Below are positions 40,739-50,106 of a DNA stretch of 53,799 nucleotides, in pieces. The notes below the pieces were generated by a model. That model worked only from the letters and a program-made list of their open reading frames with translations, did no database searches and was not told the DNA's origin. Origin of the DNA: Desulfobacterales bacterium (GTDB lineage: Bacteria > Desulfobacterota > Desulfobacteria > Desulfobacterales > SURF-7); contig JABHLN010000010.1 of NCBI GenBank assembly GCA_018693105.1, positions 1 to 53,799 on the forward strand, in the 5' to 3' direction. Made by a program: the position numbers and the translations under genes. The first letter of the stretch is position 1. Each line of letters opens with the position of its first letter.

Positions 40739-41413
40739 TCATGGATTATCGAAGCATTCACTGACAATATAGAGTATTTGTGCCAGCGGTGTTGTGATTG
40801 TTCTCTCAATACTATCAGGAATACCCAACTCAATGGTGTATTTTGGAGAGGGCCAGGACAATGACATAACTGCAGCAGGTTCACCGCTTACATCACCTGT
40901 AATGGCATTAATGAGCTCGCCATCTACTAAAAAAAGTTTACATGAAGGATGGCCCTGCTGGGTCACAGTAATGGTAGCTGTCGCCCGGTCTTTAGAGGCC
41001 AAGTTCACAAAATCCGGCAATTGGATTCCGCCACAGGTGTTAGGATCTCGTTGGCGGCTCAAGGCCGCATCCACCGCAATGGCCAGTTCGTCGGTATCAA
41101 TTGGTTTGTCATAGAACCGAAACAGATCATCAGGCATTTTGGCCTTAAGGCGTGCGGTTCCATAAGACGTTATTACAAAACATGGTGCATTAGGTGCGAA
41201 AGCATTTAAAAAAGATATCAGCATTAAACCGCTTACTTTGGGCATCTGAATGTCTGTGATAACCAAATCCATCGGTTGTGCTTCAATTATATTAATAGCC
41301 GTCATTCCATTTTCTGCTTCATGAAGCGAAAGCTCGCTATTCTTATTTATGAGAGACTTTACTATGCGCTTGCGTAATATATTATCATCATCTGCAATGA
41401 GTATATGTGCCAT
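40739..41413 (-). CDS. Response regulator receiver domain protein with C-terminal DUF4388/PATAN-like segment
   Basis: ILIADDDNILRKR, DLVITDIQMPKVSG, FVITSYG; C-terminal SCKLFLVDGELINAITGDVSGEPA. Confidence 0.85.
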   Translation of the reverse strand: MAHILIADDDNILRKRIVKSLINKNSELSLHEAENGMTAINIIEAQPMDLVITDIQMPKVSGLMLISFLNAFAPNAPCFVITSYGTARLKAKMPDDLFRFYDKPIDTDELAIAVDAALSRQRDPNTCGGIQLPDFVNLASKDRATATITVTQQGHPSCKLFLVDGELINAITGDVSGEPAAVMSLSWPSPKYTIELGIPDSIERTITTPLAQILYIVSECFDNP

Positions 41414-41679
41414 TATATATCCTTTACCTTATCAATATCATCCCGTGGTGACCATACCCATCTAAATTTACCCCGATATTTTCTTATATCATAGTCCTTA
41501 ATAATTACAGCTATTACATCAAACGTAAATAACTTATTATTAAAAATCAACAGTATTAAGTTTATTCGGCGGTCGGTTGTTTTGGCCTATGTATTCTTTG
41601 CCCTGCCAAGAATGAAGAACTGACTCCTATGTTTTCTCAATAGACGTGTTTATCTGACATGCTTCGATAATTATCAACA

Positions 41680-42177
41680 TTAAATAATAACAGCCCCGTC
41701 ACTATCCCTTTTTACTTTTGTGATTCCAGGTTGATCATTTTCAAGGTTTTTAAGGGTTCTTTTAAGGTCATTTATTTTCTGGATAAGTCTAAGATTCTCC
41801 CTTTTCAGTTCAATGTGTTCAATTGCCTGGCGAATAGTTAATCTCAGATCATCCATATTGCATGGCTTTGTAAAGAATCTGTAGACTTCTCCACTATTTA
41901 TTGCCTTGATTGCTAAGTCAAGGTTTGCATGCGCTGTAAGAATAATCCTGTAGGTGTCCGGACATTTTATTCTGGTTATTGCAAAAAGCTCAGTCCCTGT
42001 CATGCCGGGCATCACTTCATCTGATATTATCAGGTCAAACTCCTCTCTTTCCAGGATTGTAAGCGCCTCTTGACCTGAATTCGCACAGATTACATCATAA
42101 GACTCTCTTTCAAGAGACTTTTCCAATAAGGTTAGGGTGACTGATTCATCGTCGATGATTAAGACTTTATTTCTCAT
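41680..42177 (-). CDS. Response regulator receiver domain protein
   Basis: KVLIIDDESVTLTLLEKSL, DLIISDEVMPGMTG, IILTAHANLDLAIKAINSGEVYRFFTKPC. Confidence 0.92.
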   Translation of the reverse strand: MRNKVLIIDDESVTLTLLEKSLERESYDVICANSGQEALTILEREEFDLIISDEVMPGMTGTELFAITRIKCPDTYRIILTAHANLDLAIKAINSGEVYRFFTKPCNMDDLRLTIRQAIEHIELKRENLRLIQKINDLKRTLKNLENDQPGITKVKRDSDGAVII

Positions 42178-42609
42178 AATTTACCTCCCTGATTAATTTT
42201 CTTAAATTGTTTCCTTTATGTTTCAGGTTGATATGAATATTTTGTTAGGCTTAACATTTTCGTTTTATGGAGGTTAGGTTCAGTCGGGTTTCAGTATAAA
42301 TTGTGTTTGCGAATCAAAATCTGTGAGTCTTTTGATGAGTCTGGTATAAATCTATAATACTAAAAATATTGGTGTGTCAAGTGCTGTGGTTATTCGGCGG
42401 GTTTGTTGTTTTTGGACCATGTATTCTTTGCCATGTCAAGAATGAAGAACTGACCCCTATGTTTTCTTTATTTTTTTGATTTTAAACTGGATTACAAAGT
42501 TATATTAATTATTTTTTGCCGTATAAGTATGTCTATGTTAATAATGAAAAAATTCATTTAACTATCAGTTAACATTTTTGACCTCATCACTATTAAAAAG
42601 GTATTCAAA

Positions 42610-43302
42610 ATGGGAGGGCTTTTACTGGAAGGTGGCTCAGAGTTTCAGGGGCAGATGGATGAACCTGACCGTCAGGCTATTGCCCTTACAGGCAAGAAAG
42701 AAGCGGAGATCTGTATTATACCAACCGCTGCAGCACCGGACAACAATCATATAAACGCAGGGGAAAATGGCGTTCGCTGGTTTCAGTCCCTTGGTGTAAA
42801 AAATATCAGAAGTCTTCCTATAATTGATACCGCATCAGCAAACGATACAACTCTGGCAGAAATCCTGATAAATACAGATTTGATTTATTTCCTTGGCGGA
42901 TATCCCGATTATCTGGAAGAAAGTTTGCGGGAAACTCTCTGCTGGTCAGCAATTCTTGAAGCATATAAAAGGGGTGCGGTACTGGCAGGCAGCAGTGCAG
43001 GAGCCATGGTCATGTGTGAATGGTTTTTCAATCCTGAAAGCAAAGAACTTCAGCCCGGCCTGGGAGTAATTCCAAATATGATTGTCATTCCACACCACGA
43101 GAACATTGGCAAACAATGGAGTGGAATCATCCAAAATCAATTGCCTGATATTACTATTGTCGGAATTGACGAACAGACCGGAATGCTTCGGAAGCATGAA
43201 GATGATAACTGGAATGTCTACGGAAAAGGATCTATAACCGTTTATCAGAGAAATAATATTATAGAATATACTACCGAGAGTTCCTCATTTAGTTTACAAT
43301 AG
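42610..43302 (+). CDS. Cyanophycinase-like / peptidase S51 family protein
   Basis: LLLEGGSEFQ, DLIYFLGGYPD, VLAGSSAGAMVM (Ser nucleophile). Confidence 0.82.
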   Translation: MGGLLLEGGSEFQGQMDEPDRQAIALTGKKEAEICIIPTAAAPDNNHINAGENGVRWFQSLGVKNIRSLPIIDTASANDTTLAEILINTDLIYFLGGYPDYLEESLRETLCWSAILEAYKRGAVLAGSSAGAMVMCEWFFNPESKELQPGLGVIPNMIVIPHHENIGKQWSGIIQNQLPDITIVGIDEQTGMLRKHEDDNWNVYGKGSITVYQRNNIIEYTTESSSFSLQ

Positions 43303-43423
43303 CTGGATGGATATAACCGACTAACAAAATAAGTATTGATTTTATTAGACAATACTACTTAATATTAACTTAAGTAATCCAATAATAAAGAGAACATTTT
43401 GCAATGATTTCTAAGGATTTGCC

Positions 43424-44683
43424 ATGACCGCAGGAAAAGGCCGGATAGTTTTAATGGGTTCGGGTGAGCTGACATCTACCATGGTGGGTGTCCATAAGCA
43501 GATGCTTTCATTAAAGGAAGGTTCGCCGAAAGCAGTATTTCTAGATACTCCTGCAGGATTTCAACTTAATGCAGATGAGATATCTAAAAAAGCTGTGGAG
43601 TATTTTCTCCATAACATCCGTCACCCAATGTCCATAGTGTCTTTTAAATCCGCTGAAACCTCAACAGAGTTTGAGGTTGAAACCGCTTATCGCCAGCTGA
43701 AAGAAGCTGATTATTTTTTAATCGGGCCCGGCAGTCCCACCTACACAGTTTTAAATCTTCAACATACAAACATTCCCGATATCATTATAAAAGGTGTTGA
43801 ATCCGGAGCATGCCTGACTGCTGCCAGCGCAGCAGCATTAACAGTCGGCAGTCATACCCTTCCTGTTTATGAAATTTATAAGGTAGGCCAAAGTCTTCAC
43901 TGGATTGACGGGCTTGATATCCTGTCTCATTTTGGTTTTAACATGGTGGTAATTCCCCACTGGAACAACGCCGAGGGCGGCACGCATGATACGAGGTTCT
44001 GCTATATGGGCGGCTCACGTTTTGAAAAACTCAAGGCATTGCTGCCAAAAGACACAATATTTGTCGGTCTTGATGAGCACACCGCCTGTATTATGGATCT
44101 GGAAACACAAACTGCGGAAATCAGGGGGTTGGGAAATATCACCATCCAACAAGGAAGCAGGGAATTATCTTTCGGGAAGGGAGAAACAATTCCTTTACAA
44201 GTATTCAAAGAAGGAATCAAGCAGTCTCCGAAGAAATCAAATACCCAAACCAAATTTAATGATGTGAAAAATATTGAAAAGAAAGAAAATTCTTTTTGGG
44301 AAAACATACATCAGCTTGAAGAAGTATTTCGGAAGGGACTGGAAGAAAACGATTCTAAAAAGATGACCAGTGCATTGCTTGATTTAGATAGTACGCTATG
44401 GAAAGCCGAAAGTACTATGGAAAGCGCGGAAAACATATCTCAGGTCCGGGAAATACTGCGTGAACTGATTGTAGTTTTAGGGGTTGAAATGGACAACAGA
44501 CCCGGTAGTTTTGAATCAGTAATGAATCCATTGGTTTCCCGTCTGCTTGATTTACGTGAGGATTACAGAAAAGAAAAAAGATGGGCAGATTCTGACCAAA
44601 TAAGAGATATACTGTATCAATGCAATGTCATTGTTGAAGATACAAAAGACGGACAAAAATGGCGAGTGATCAATAAGCAATAA
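43424..44683 (+). CDS. S51-like/type-1 GATase-like domain fused to a C-terminal CysRS (DALR_2-type) domain
   Basis: N-terminal GRIVLMGSGELTSTM...YFLIGPGSPTYT...CLTAASAAAL. C-terminal LRELIVVLGVEMDNRPGSFESVMNPLVSRLLDLREDYRKEKRWADSDQIRDILYQCNVIVEDTKDGQKWRV matches the CysRS C-terminus pattern. Confidence 0.8.
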   Translation: MTAGKGRIVLMGSGELTSTMVGVHKQMLSLKEGSPKAVFLDTPAGFQLNADEISKKAVEYFLHNIRHPMSIVSFKSAETSTEFEVETAYRQLKEADYFLIGPGSPTYTVLNLQHTNIPDIIIKGVESGACLTAASAAALTVGSHTLPVYEIYKVGQSLHWIDGLDILSHFGFNMVVIPHWNNAEGGTHDTRFCYMGGSRFEKLKALLPKDTIFVGLDEHTACIMDLETQTAEIRGLGNITIQQGSRELSFGKGETIPLQVFKEGIKQSPKKSNTQTKFNDVKNIEKKENSFWENIHQLEEVFRKGLEENDSKKMTSALLDLDSTLWKAESTMESAENISQVREILRELIVVLGVEMDNRPGSFESVMNPLVSRLLDLREDYRKEKRWADSDQIRDILYQCNVIVEDTKDGQKWRVINKQ

Positions 44684-44789
44684 GAGTTGCTTGAAAAGGT
44701 AGTAAAACATTTATAATATAATCGTGCTGAATACACTGCTAAAAGCCCCGACAGTCAGTACGGTTTTTATCCAGGTCAAATAAAATCAT

Positions 44790-45809
44790 ATGTGCCCCAA
44801 CAAGAAATTGGAACAAATACACATATCTTCTATCTCAATGGTAGAGCTTGAAAATATCTATAATGACACCGGACAAAAGCTGAACTGGGATTGTCTGTTT
44901 GTTCTTCCATTCTGGTTGAAAAACTGGTGGCAGGTATTTGGAGCCGGTAAAAAACTGGCGATTTTAGCTGTAAGGTCAGACACATCATCAATTATTTGTC
45001 TGGCTCCTTTCATGATAGAGGAAAATACTGCAAAATTTATAGGCAGTGAATCTGTCTGTGATTATCAGGATATTATTATTGCTGACAAATTTCCTGATGA
45101 CCTTTTTTTACTTCTCCTTGAACACTTAAAAAAAATGGGTGTTAGCCGCATCGAGCTTGGAGCCCTGCATCCTGATTCAAAAGCATTGACAGGGTTTTCA
45201 CAAGCAGCAAAGAAGTCCGGTTATCATTCTTCTTACGACGAAGCAGAAAAATTTTATAAACTGGATCTGCCGAAAACATGGGAAGAGTATCTTAATGTCT
45301 TAGACGGAAAACAGCGCCATGAGATTCGCCGGAAAATAAGAAGACTCAATGAAACCGGGCAAATTGACTACCAGATAGTCAATAACAAGGAAGCAGTAAA
45401 AGATGCTTTTGATGAATTTCTTTCATTATTTCAGACCAGCAGAAAAGATAAGGCTGAATTTTTAACTGACCGGATGAATTCTTTTTTTACATCCCTTGCA
45501 AAGACAATGGCAGAACATGACATGCTGCAGCTCGGGTTTTTGCGTGTTGATGGCAGGGTAGCAGCAGCAACTTTATGTTTTGAATATGGAAATACCGTTT
45601 TCTTATACAATAACGGGTATAACCCGGAATTTCGAAATCTGAGCGCCGGCCTTCTCGGTAAAATTTTCAGTATTAAACATAATATCGAAAAAAAAATAGC
45701 ATGTTATAATTTTTTAAAAGGGGATGAAGCATACAAAAAAAGACTGGGGGGTCAGCCTTTACCGTTGTATCGCCTTACCATTGAATTGAAATATACGGGT
45801 TTTAAATGA
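44790..45809 (+). CDS. GNAT-superfamily FemAB/BioF2-like (Acetyltransf_6) transferase
   Basis: RHEIRRKIRRL, GRVAAATLCFEYGNTVFLYNNGYNPEFRNLSAGLLG, YNFLKGDEAYKKRLGG. Confidence 0.82.
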   Translation: MCPNKKLEQIHISSISMVELENIYNDTGQKLNWDCLFVLPFWLKNWWQVFGAGKKLAILAVRSDTSSIICLAPFMIEENTAKFIGSESVCDYQDIIIADKFPDDLFLLLLEHLKKMGVSRIELGALHPDSKALTGFSQAAKKSGYHSSYDEAEKFYKLDLPKTWEEYLNVLDGKQRHEIRRKIRRLNETGQIDYQIVNNKEAVKDAFDEFLSLFQTSRKDKAEFLTDRMNSFFTSLAKTMAEHDMLQLGFLRVDGRVAAATLCFEYGNTVFLYNNGYNPEFRNLSAGLLGKIFSIKHNIEKKIACYNFLKGDEAYKKRLGGQPLPLYRLTIELKYTGFK

Positions 45810-47083
45810 CCAACAACATTAAACACGAAAAATCAATCGATTCAAATGATGTCCTCAAAATTGCAATGCTCAGTATTCACTCAAGCCCTGTAGGTGAACT
45901 GGGGACCAGCGATACCGGCGGCATGAGTGTTTATATCAGGGAACTGGCCGAAGAGCTTGGTAAGACAGGAGTTTCAACAGATATTTTCACCCTGTGTCAG
46001 AATCGTCAATCTTCTTCTATTACTTCTCTTTATAAAAATGTTCGTCTGATCTATCTGAATATTAAAACCGACCAACCAATCATCAAAGAGACCCTCTTTG
46101 ATTATCTACCATCGGTGTTTGATGCCTTCAATGAGACTGTGACAAAAGACCAGACCGATTATGATAAGGCCGGGTATGATCTTATTCACAGCCATTACTG
46201 GCTTTCCGGAGTGCTCGGAAATCAAATAAAGCAAAAATACGACCTGCCTCATATAATAACCTTTCATACAACAGGCGCAGTTAAAAACCGGTTCTGTACA
46301 CAGGAATTGGAGCCGGATTTTCGTATTGAAAAGGAAAAAGGGCTGACCGCCGCCTGTGACAGAATCGTAGCATCCACGCAGAATGAAGCGCATGATTTGA
46401 TATCACTTTACAATGCAGAATCTGAAAAGATCAGTGTTGTTCCGGCAGGTGTCAACCTGGAACTTTTTAAACCTTTAGATAAGACCGCTGCATGCCGGGA
46501 AATAGACTTTAATGATGATGCGAAGCTGCTTTTGTATGTTGGCCGTCATGTCCCGGTAAAAGGGCTGGACCGCTTATTGAAAACCATTTCCGAAATCAGA
46601 AATAAAATCAGTTTACGACTACTGGTAATCGGTGGTGATGATGAAAATGAAAAACTGAAGTCTACGATCAAAGACTTAAATATTCAAAAGGAAGTGGATT
46701 TGTCAGGACGGAAGGACCAGAAGTTTTTACCGGCATACTACAGTGCCGCGGATATGCTGGTTGTACCGTCATACCATGAAAGTTTTTGTCTCGCAGGTCT
46801 TGAATCGCTTGCATGCGGAACACCGGTTGTCAGCACTCCGGTGGGCATTATGCCGACGATTATAAATAATAAAAACGGCTGTATCCTGACTGAAAATAAT
46901 GATAGTGCAATGGCTGAAGCTATTTTGCGGGTCGCAAATAACCATGACCGGGGTAACTACAGCCCAGCACAGATTCGGAACTCTGTAAAAGACTATTCAT
47001 GGGCAAACACGGCAGAATTGATGCTGGGAGAATATCATAGGGTTATAAGTAATTTTGATAACAAAAAAGGCGAAGGGAAATAA
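45806..47083 (+). CDS. Family-4 glycosyltransferase, MshA-like
   Basis: AMLSIHSSPVGELGTSDTGGMSVYIRELAEELGKTGVSTDIFT; YDLIHSHYWLSG; VPSYHESFCLAGLESLACGTPVV. Overlaps the previous gene by 4 bp. Confidence 0.88.
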   Translation: MTNNIKHEKSIDSNDVLKIAMLSIHSSPVGELGTSDTGGMSVYIRELAEELGKTGVSTDIFTLCQNRQSSSITSLYKNVRLIYLNIKTDQPIIKETLFDYLPSVFDAFNETVTKDQTDYDKAGYDLIHSHYWLSGVLGNQIKQKYDLPHIITFHTTGAVKNRFCTQELEPDFRIEKEKGLTAACDRIVASTQNEAHDLISLYNAESEKISVVPAGVNLELFKPLDKTAACREIDFNDDAKLLLYVGRHVPVKGLDRLLKTISEIRNKISLRLLVIGGDDENEKLKSTIKDLNIQKEVDLSGRKDQKFLPAYYSAADMLVVPSYHESFCLAGLESLACGTPVVSTPVGIMPTIINNKNGCILTENNDSAMAEAILRVANNHDRGNYSPAQIRNSVKDYSWANTAELMLGEYHRVISNFDNKKGEGK

Positions 47084-47085
47084 CT

Positions 47086-47781
47086 TTGGAAAACAAGACT
47101 GATTATATGATAATTTCCGCTCATCCGGATGACGCAGAATTCGGAGTTGCCGGATCGGTTGCAAAATGGACGTCAGACGGCAAAAAGGTAGCTTATATTG
47201 TTTGTACCAGCGGTGACAAGGGGAGCAGTGATCCTGATATGAATCCCCAGGAACTGGCAATAATCCGTGAGGAAGAGCAGAAACAGGCAGCTAAGCTTCT
47301 GGGGGTCGGTATAGTCGAGTTTTTAAGATATCCGGACCAGGAGCTCGAAGACACACCCGATTTCCGGAAACATATTGTACGAATGATTAGAATATACAAG
47401 CCGGAGATCATTATTACTATGGACCCCTATCGAAAATACATCTGGCACAGGGACCATCGCATTACCGGCCAGACAACACTTGACTCGATATATCCTTATG
47501 CCCGGGATCATATGGCATACCCGGATTTAATTGATGAAGGTATAATGCCGCACAAGTCAAAAGAAATCTGGTTCTGGGGGACGGAAGATATTAACCATAC
47601 TCTTGATATTACCAAAACCATGGATACCAAACTGGCAGCTTTGTTTTGCCATAAAAGCCAGATGGAGTCTATGGGAACTGAAAACATTGAAAAGTGGGTG
47701 AAAAATAAATGTCAGGAGATAGCAGAAGGTACCGGTTTTACTTACGCGGAAGGGTTTCATCGTGTGAAAATTCCGCTATAG
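47086..47781 (+). CDS. PIG-L/LmbE-family deacetylase (MshB/BshB-like), TTG start
   Basis: MIISAHPDDAEFGVAGSVAKWTSDGKKVAYIVCTSGDKGSSDPD; WHRDHRITGQ. Confidence 0.9.
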   Translation: MENKTDYMIISAHPDDAEFGVAGSVAKWTSDGKKVAYIVCTSGDKGSSDPDMNPQELAIIREEEQKQAAKLLGVGIVEFLRYPDQELEDTPDFRKHIVRMIRIYKPEIIITMDPYRKYIWHRDHRITGQTTLDSIYPYARDHMAYPDLIDEGIMPHKSKEIWFWGTEDINHTLDITKTMDTKLAALFCHKSQMESMGTENIEKWVKNKCQEIAEGTGFTYAEGFHRVKIPL

Positions 47782-47784
47782 CTC

Positions 47785-48429
47785 CTACCATAAAGGGCTA
47801 TTTATAAAAGGCGGTGCTGCATATGATACTTTCGGAATTTCTTCCATATCAGTTGTTTGATAAGTCAGTGTGGTGATAGATCCTGTTGCCGGATAATTCT
47901 TAACGACACCAATTTTATTTAAATTTAATTTGTTTTCAGCGGTAACAGGGATATTGTTTGCCAGGAAAATGGCAAACAGGACAACATCTCCATGGGTAAC
48001 AGCTGCAACATGCCGCCTAAAATGATTTTTCCGTATACGATAGATAAATTTTTGCACCCGCCGAATCACATCTTCAGGCTGTTCATATTTCTGATCCTTT
48101 CCGGCATAAACATCCAATGCATATCGGGCAAGCATTTCGTTCGGCTTACCCTGAAACATGGAAAAAACTTCAGTAATCAAAGAGGATATTTTTAATTTAA
48201 AACCGGGATGGAGTCTAAGGATTTCATTTGCTGTCTGACGGGCACGGAGCAAGGGACTGCTGTAAACACAATCGATAGGGCTGCCTTTTAGAACCTCAGA
48301 TACCAGCAAGGCTTCTTTCTGACCGTTTATATCAAGTTTAAACCCCGGAAGCCGCCCGTAAAAGATATCATCAGGATTATCTACATTACCGTGACGGATA
48401 AAAGATATGCGGGTAATAGATTTATTAAT
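47785..48429 (-). CDS. Histidine phosphatase family (phosphoglycerate-mutase-like) protein, probably starting at a non-canonical ATT codon
   Basis: The track ORF starts too late. In-frame upstream sequence restores SITRISFIRHGNVDNPDDIFYGRLPGFKLDINGQKEALLVSEV (RHG motif). ATT at 48429-48427 is preceded by AAAGGA and sits at the end of the upstream gene. Confidence 0.8.
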   Translation of the reverse strand: MNKSITRISFIRHGNVDNPDDIFYGRLPGFKLDINGQKEALLVSEVLKGSPIDCVYSSPLLRARQTANEILRLHPGFKLKISSLITEVFSMFQGKPNEMLARYALDVYAGKDQKYEQPEDVIRRVQKFIYRIRKNHFRRHVAAVTHGDVVLFAIFLANNIPVTAENKLNLNKIGVVKNYPATGSITTLTYQTTDMEEIPKVSYAAPPFINSPLW

Positions 48430-49528
48430 TATACAAATCCTTTGATATAAACTTTTCGATCATGGAAAACGCAGTATCATCTGTATATTGAGCAGGTGGT
48501 CGTTTGCAGTATAAGGCAGATGGCCCCTCTAGGACTCCGCCGATATTCCTGTCTAAAGCCAGCTTGCATAGGCGAATGCAGTCAATTACTGCACCTGCAG
48601 AATTCGGAGAATCTTCAACTGATAACCGCAGCTCAAGATCCATGGGTACATTGCCGAAGATGCGGCCTTCCATTCTTATAAAAGCCACCTTTTTGTCATT
48701 CAGCCATGGGACATAGTCACTGGGGCCTATATGGATATTCCTATCATCCGGTTTTTCTTTCATGACAGATTTTACAGCTTCGGTTTTGGACAGTTTCTTG
48801 GAAGACAACCGGTTTTGATCCTTCATATTTAAAAAATCGGTATTTCCGCCGGTGTTCAACTGATACGTGTTGTCTATTTTCACGCCCCGCTTTGCAAACA
48901 AATTGGCAAGAGAGCGGTGGATAATCGTTGCACCCATTTGTGATTTAACATCATCACCAATTATAGGGATTTTTGCTCTTTGAAACTTTTCAGCCCATTC
49001 CGGATCACCTGCAATAAACACAGGAATGTTGTTAATCAATGCAACCCCGGCTTCCAATGCGCACTCCGAGTAAAACCGGGTGGCTTTTTCAGATCCCACC
49101 GGCAGATAATTCAACAATATTTCAGTTCCGGAATCCTTCAGGATTTTGATGATCTCTTTTTTGTCAGGCTCGGGTTGGTCAGCAGGGACAAACGTATACT
49201 CTTCATCAAAATTTTTCATATGATCTGCACAACCATCTAAAACTGCTCCCATAGATACTTTAACTCTTGAAGGCGGTATTTTTTCAGCGAATTTTACTGT
49301 ACAATTAGGCGGTTGAAAAATAGCTTCATGAACATCTTTTCCAATTTTTCTCCGATCAATATCAAATGCTGATGATACAATAATATCCGAGGGGGTATAT
49401 CCGTTGATTTCCCAATACAGGAGACCAATAGATTCTTCTTTTGACCTATACCTGTAATATTCAATTCCCTGAAGCAGGGAACTTGCGCAATTACCGATAC
49501 CTACAATACCAATTTTTATGGGCTCCAT
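48425..49528 (-). CDS. ino1: Inositol-3-phosphate synthase (myo-inositol-1-phosphate synthase)
   Basis: MEPIKIGIVGIGNCASSLLQGIEYYR...GDDVKSQMGATIIHRSLANLFAKRGVKIDNTYQLNTGGNTDFLNM. Confidence 0.93.
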   Translation of the reverse strand: MEPIKIGIVGIGNCASSLLQGIEYYRYRSKEESIGLLYWEINGYTPSDIIVSSAFDIDRRKIGKDVHEAIFQPPNCTVKFAEKIPPSRVKVSMGAVLDGCADHMKNFDEEYTFVPADQPEPDKKEIIKILKDSGTEILLNYLPVGSEKATRFYSECALEAGVALINNIPVFIAGDPEWAEKFQRAKIPIIGDDVKSQMGATIIHRSLANLFAKRGVKIDNTYQLNTGGNTDFLNMKDQNRLSSKKLSKTEAVKSVMKEKPDDRNIHIGPSDYVPWLNDKKVAFIRMEGRIFGNVPMDLELRLSVEDSPNSAGAVIDCIRLCKLALDRNIGGVLEGPSALYCKRPPAQYTDDTAFSMIEKFISKDLYN

Positions 49529-49886
49529 ATAAATTCCTTTAGCAAAAGGACTGAGATGAGGTGCGACAAATGTTATTTCAAATAAATATAATCGATTTAA
49601 ATAAAAACCAAAAGACAAGAAGCTCTTTTAGAGAGTAAAACCTTTGAAAAACGCTAATTCTTTTCACTCTTTTTGTAAGTAATATATTTACAAAATTTAT
49701 AAAAAAACACAAGGGGGGGTGACTATGTTATAATTTTCATATACAAGACATAGCGGTCAATCCCGCTATAGCGAAGTTTACGACATCATCATATTTTAAA
49801 GTTATAACACTATGTTATTTACAATCCTTACATCTCCCAAATCACTGGCTTAAACCCTATGAAAATATCGTAAAAAGTATGACGAG

Positions 49887-50036
49887 GAACTGAATTGGGG
49901 ACGGGCCATTTTTATCCTGGCCTTAAAAGAGTGATTTTAGCCCCAAAATGGTGTGTTTAAGATGAAATATTGCGTCCAAATATAGATAATAGCTTATAAT
50001 GTATAACTGTTAGTGCGGCCCGCCCCTAAATACTTC
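49887..50036 (+). repeat. RAYT-associated repeat, copy 1
   Basis: GGGGACGGGCCATTTTTATCCTGGCCTTAAAAGAGTGATTTTAGCCCCAAAATGGTGTGTTTAAGATG...GCGGCCCGCCCCTAAATACT, near-identical to 51703-51835. Confidence 0.85.
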
Positions 50037-50106
50037 CTAAATACTGTAAGAATGAAGACCTTGCCCTTTGTCACTCAGTAGTAGTCTATGAGTCTTATTA
50101 AATTTA

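Noticed and set aside
42610-49528. Calling the cluster a canonical mycothiol operon
   Set aside because: No MshC catalytic domain (CysRS-like HIGH/KMSKS) or clear MshD is visible, so only 'mycothiol-like' is supported.
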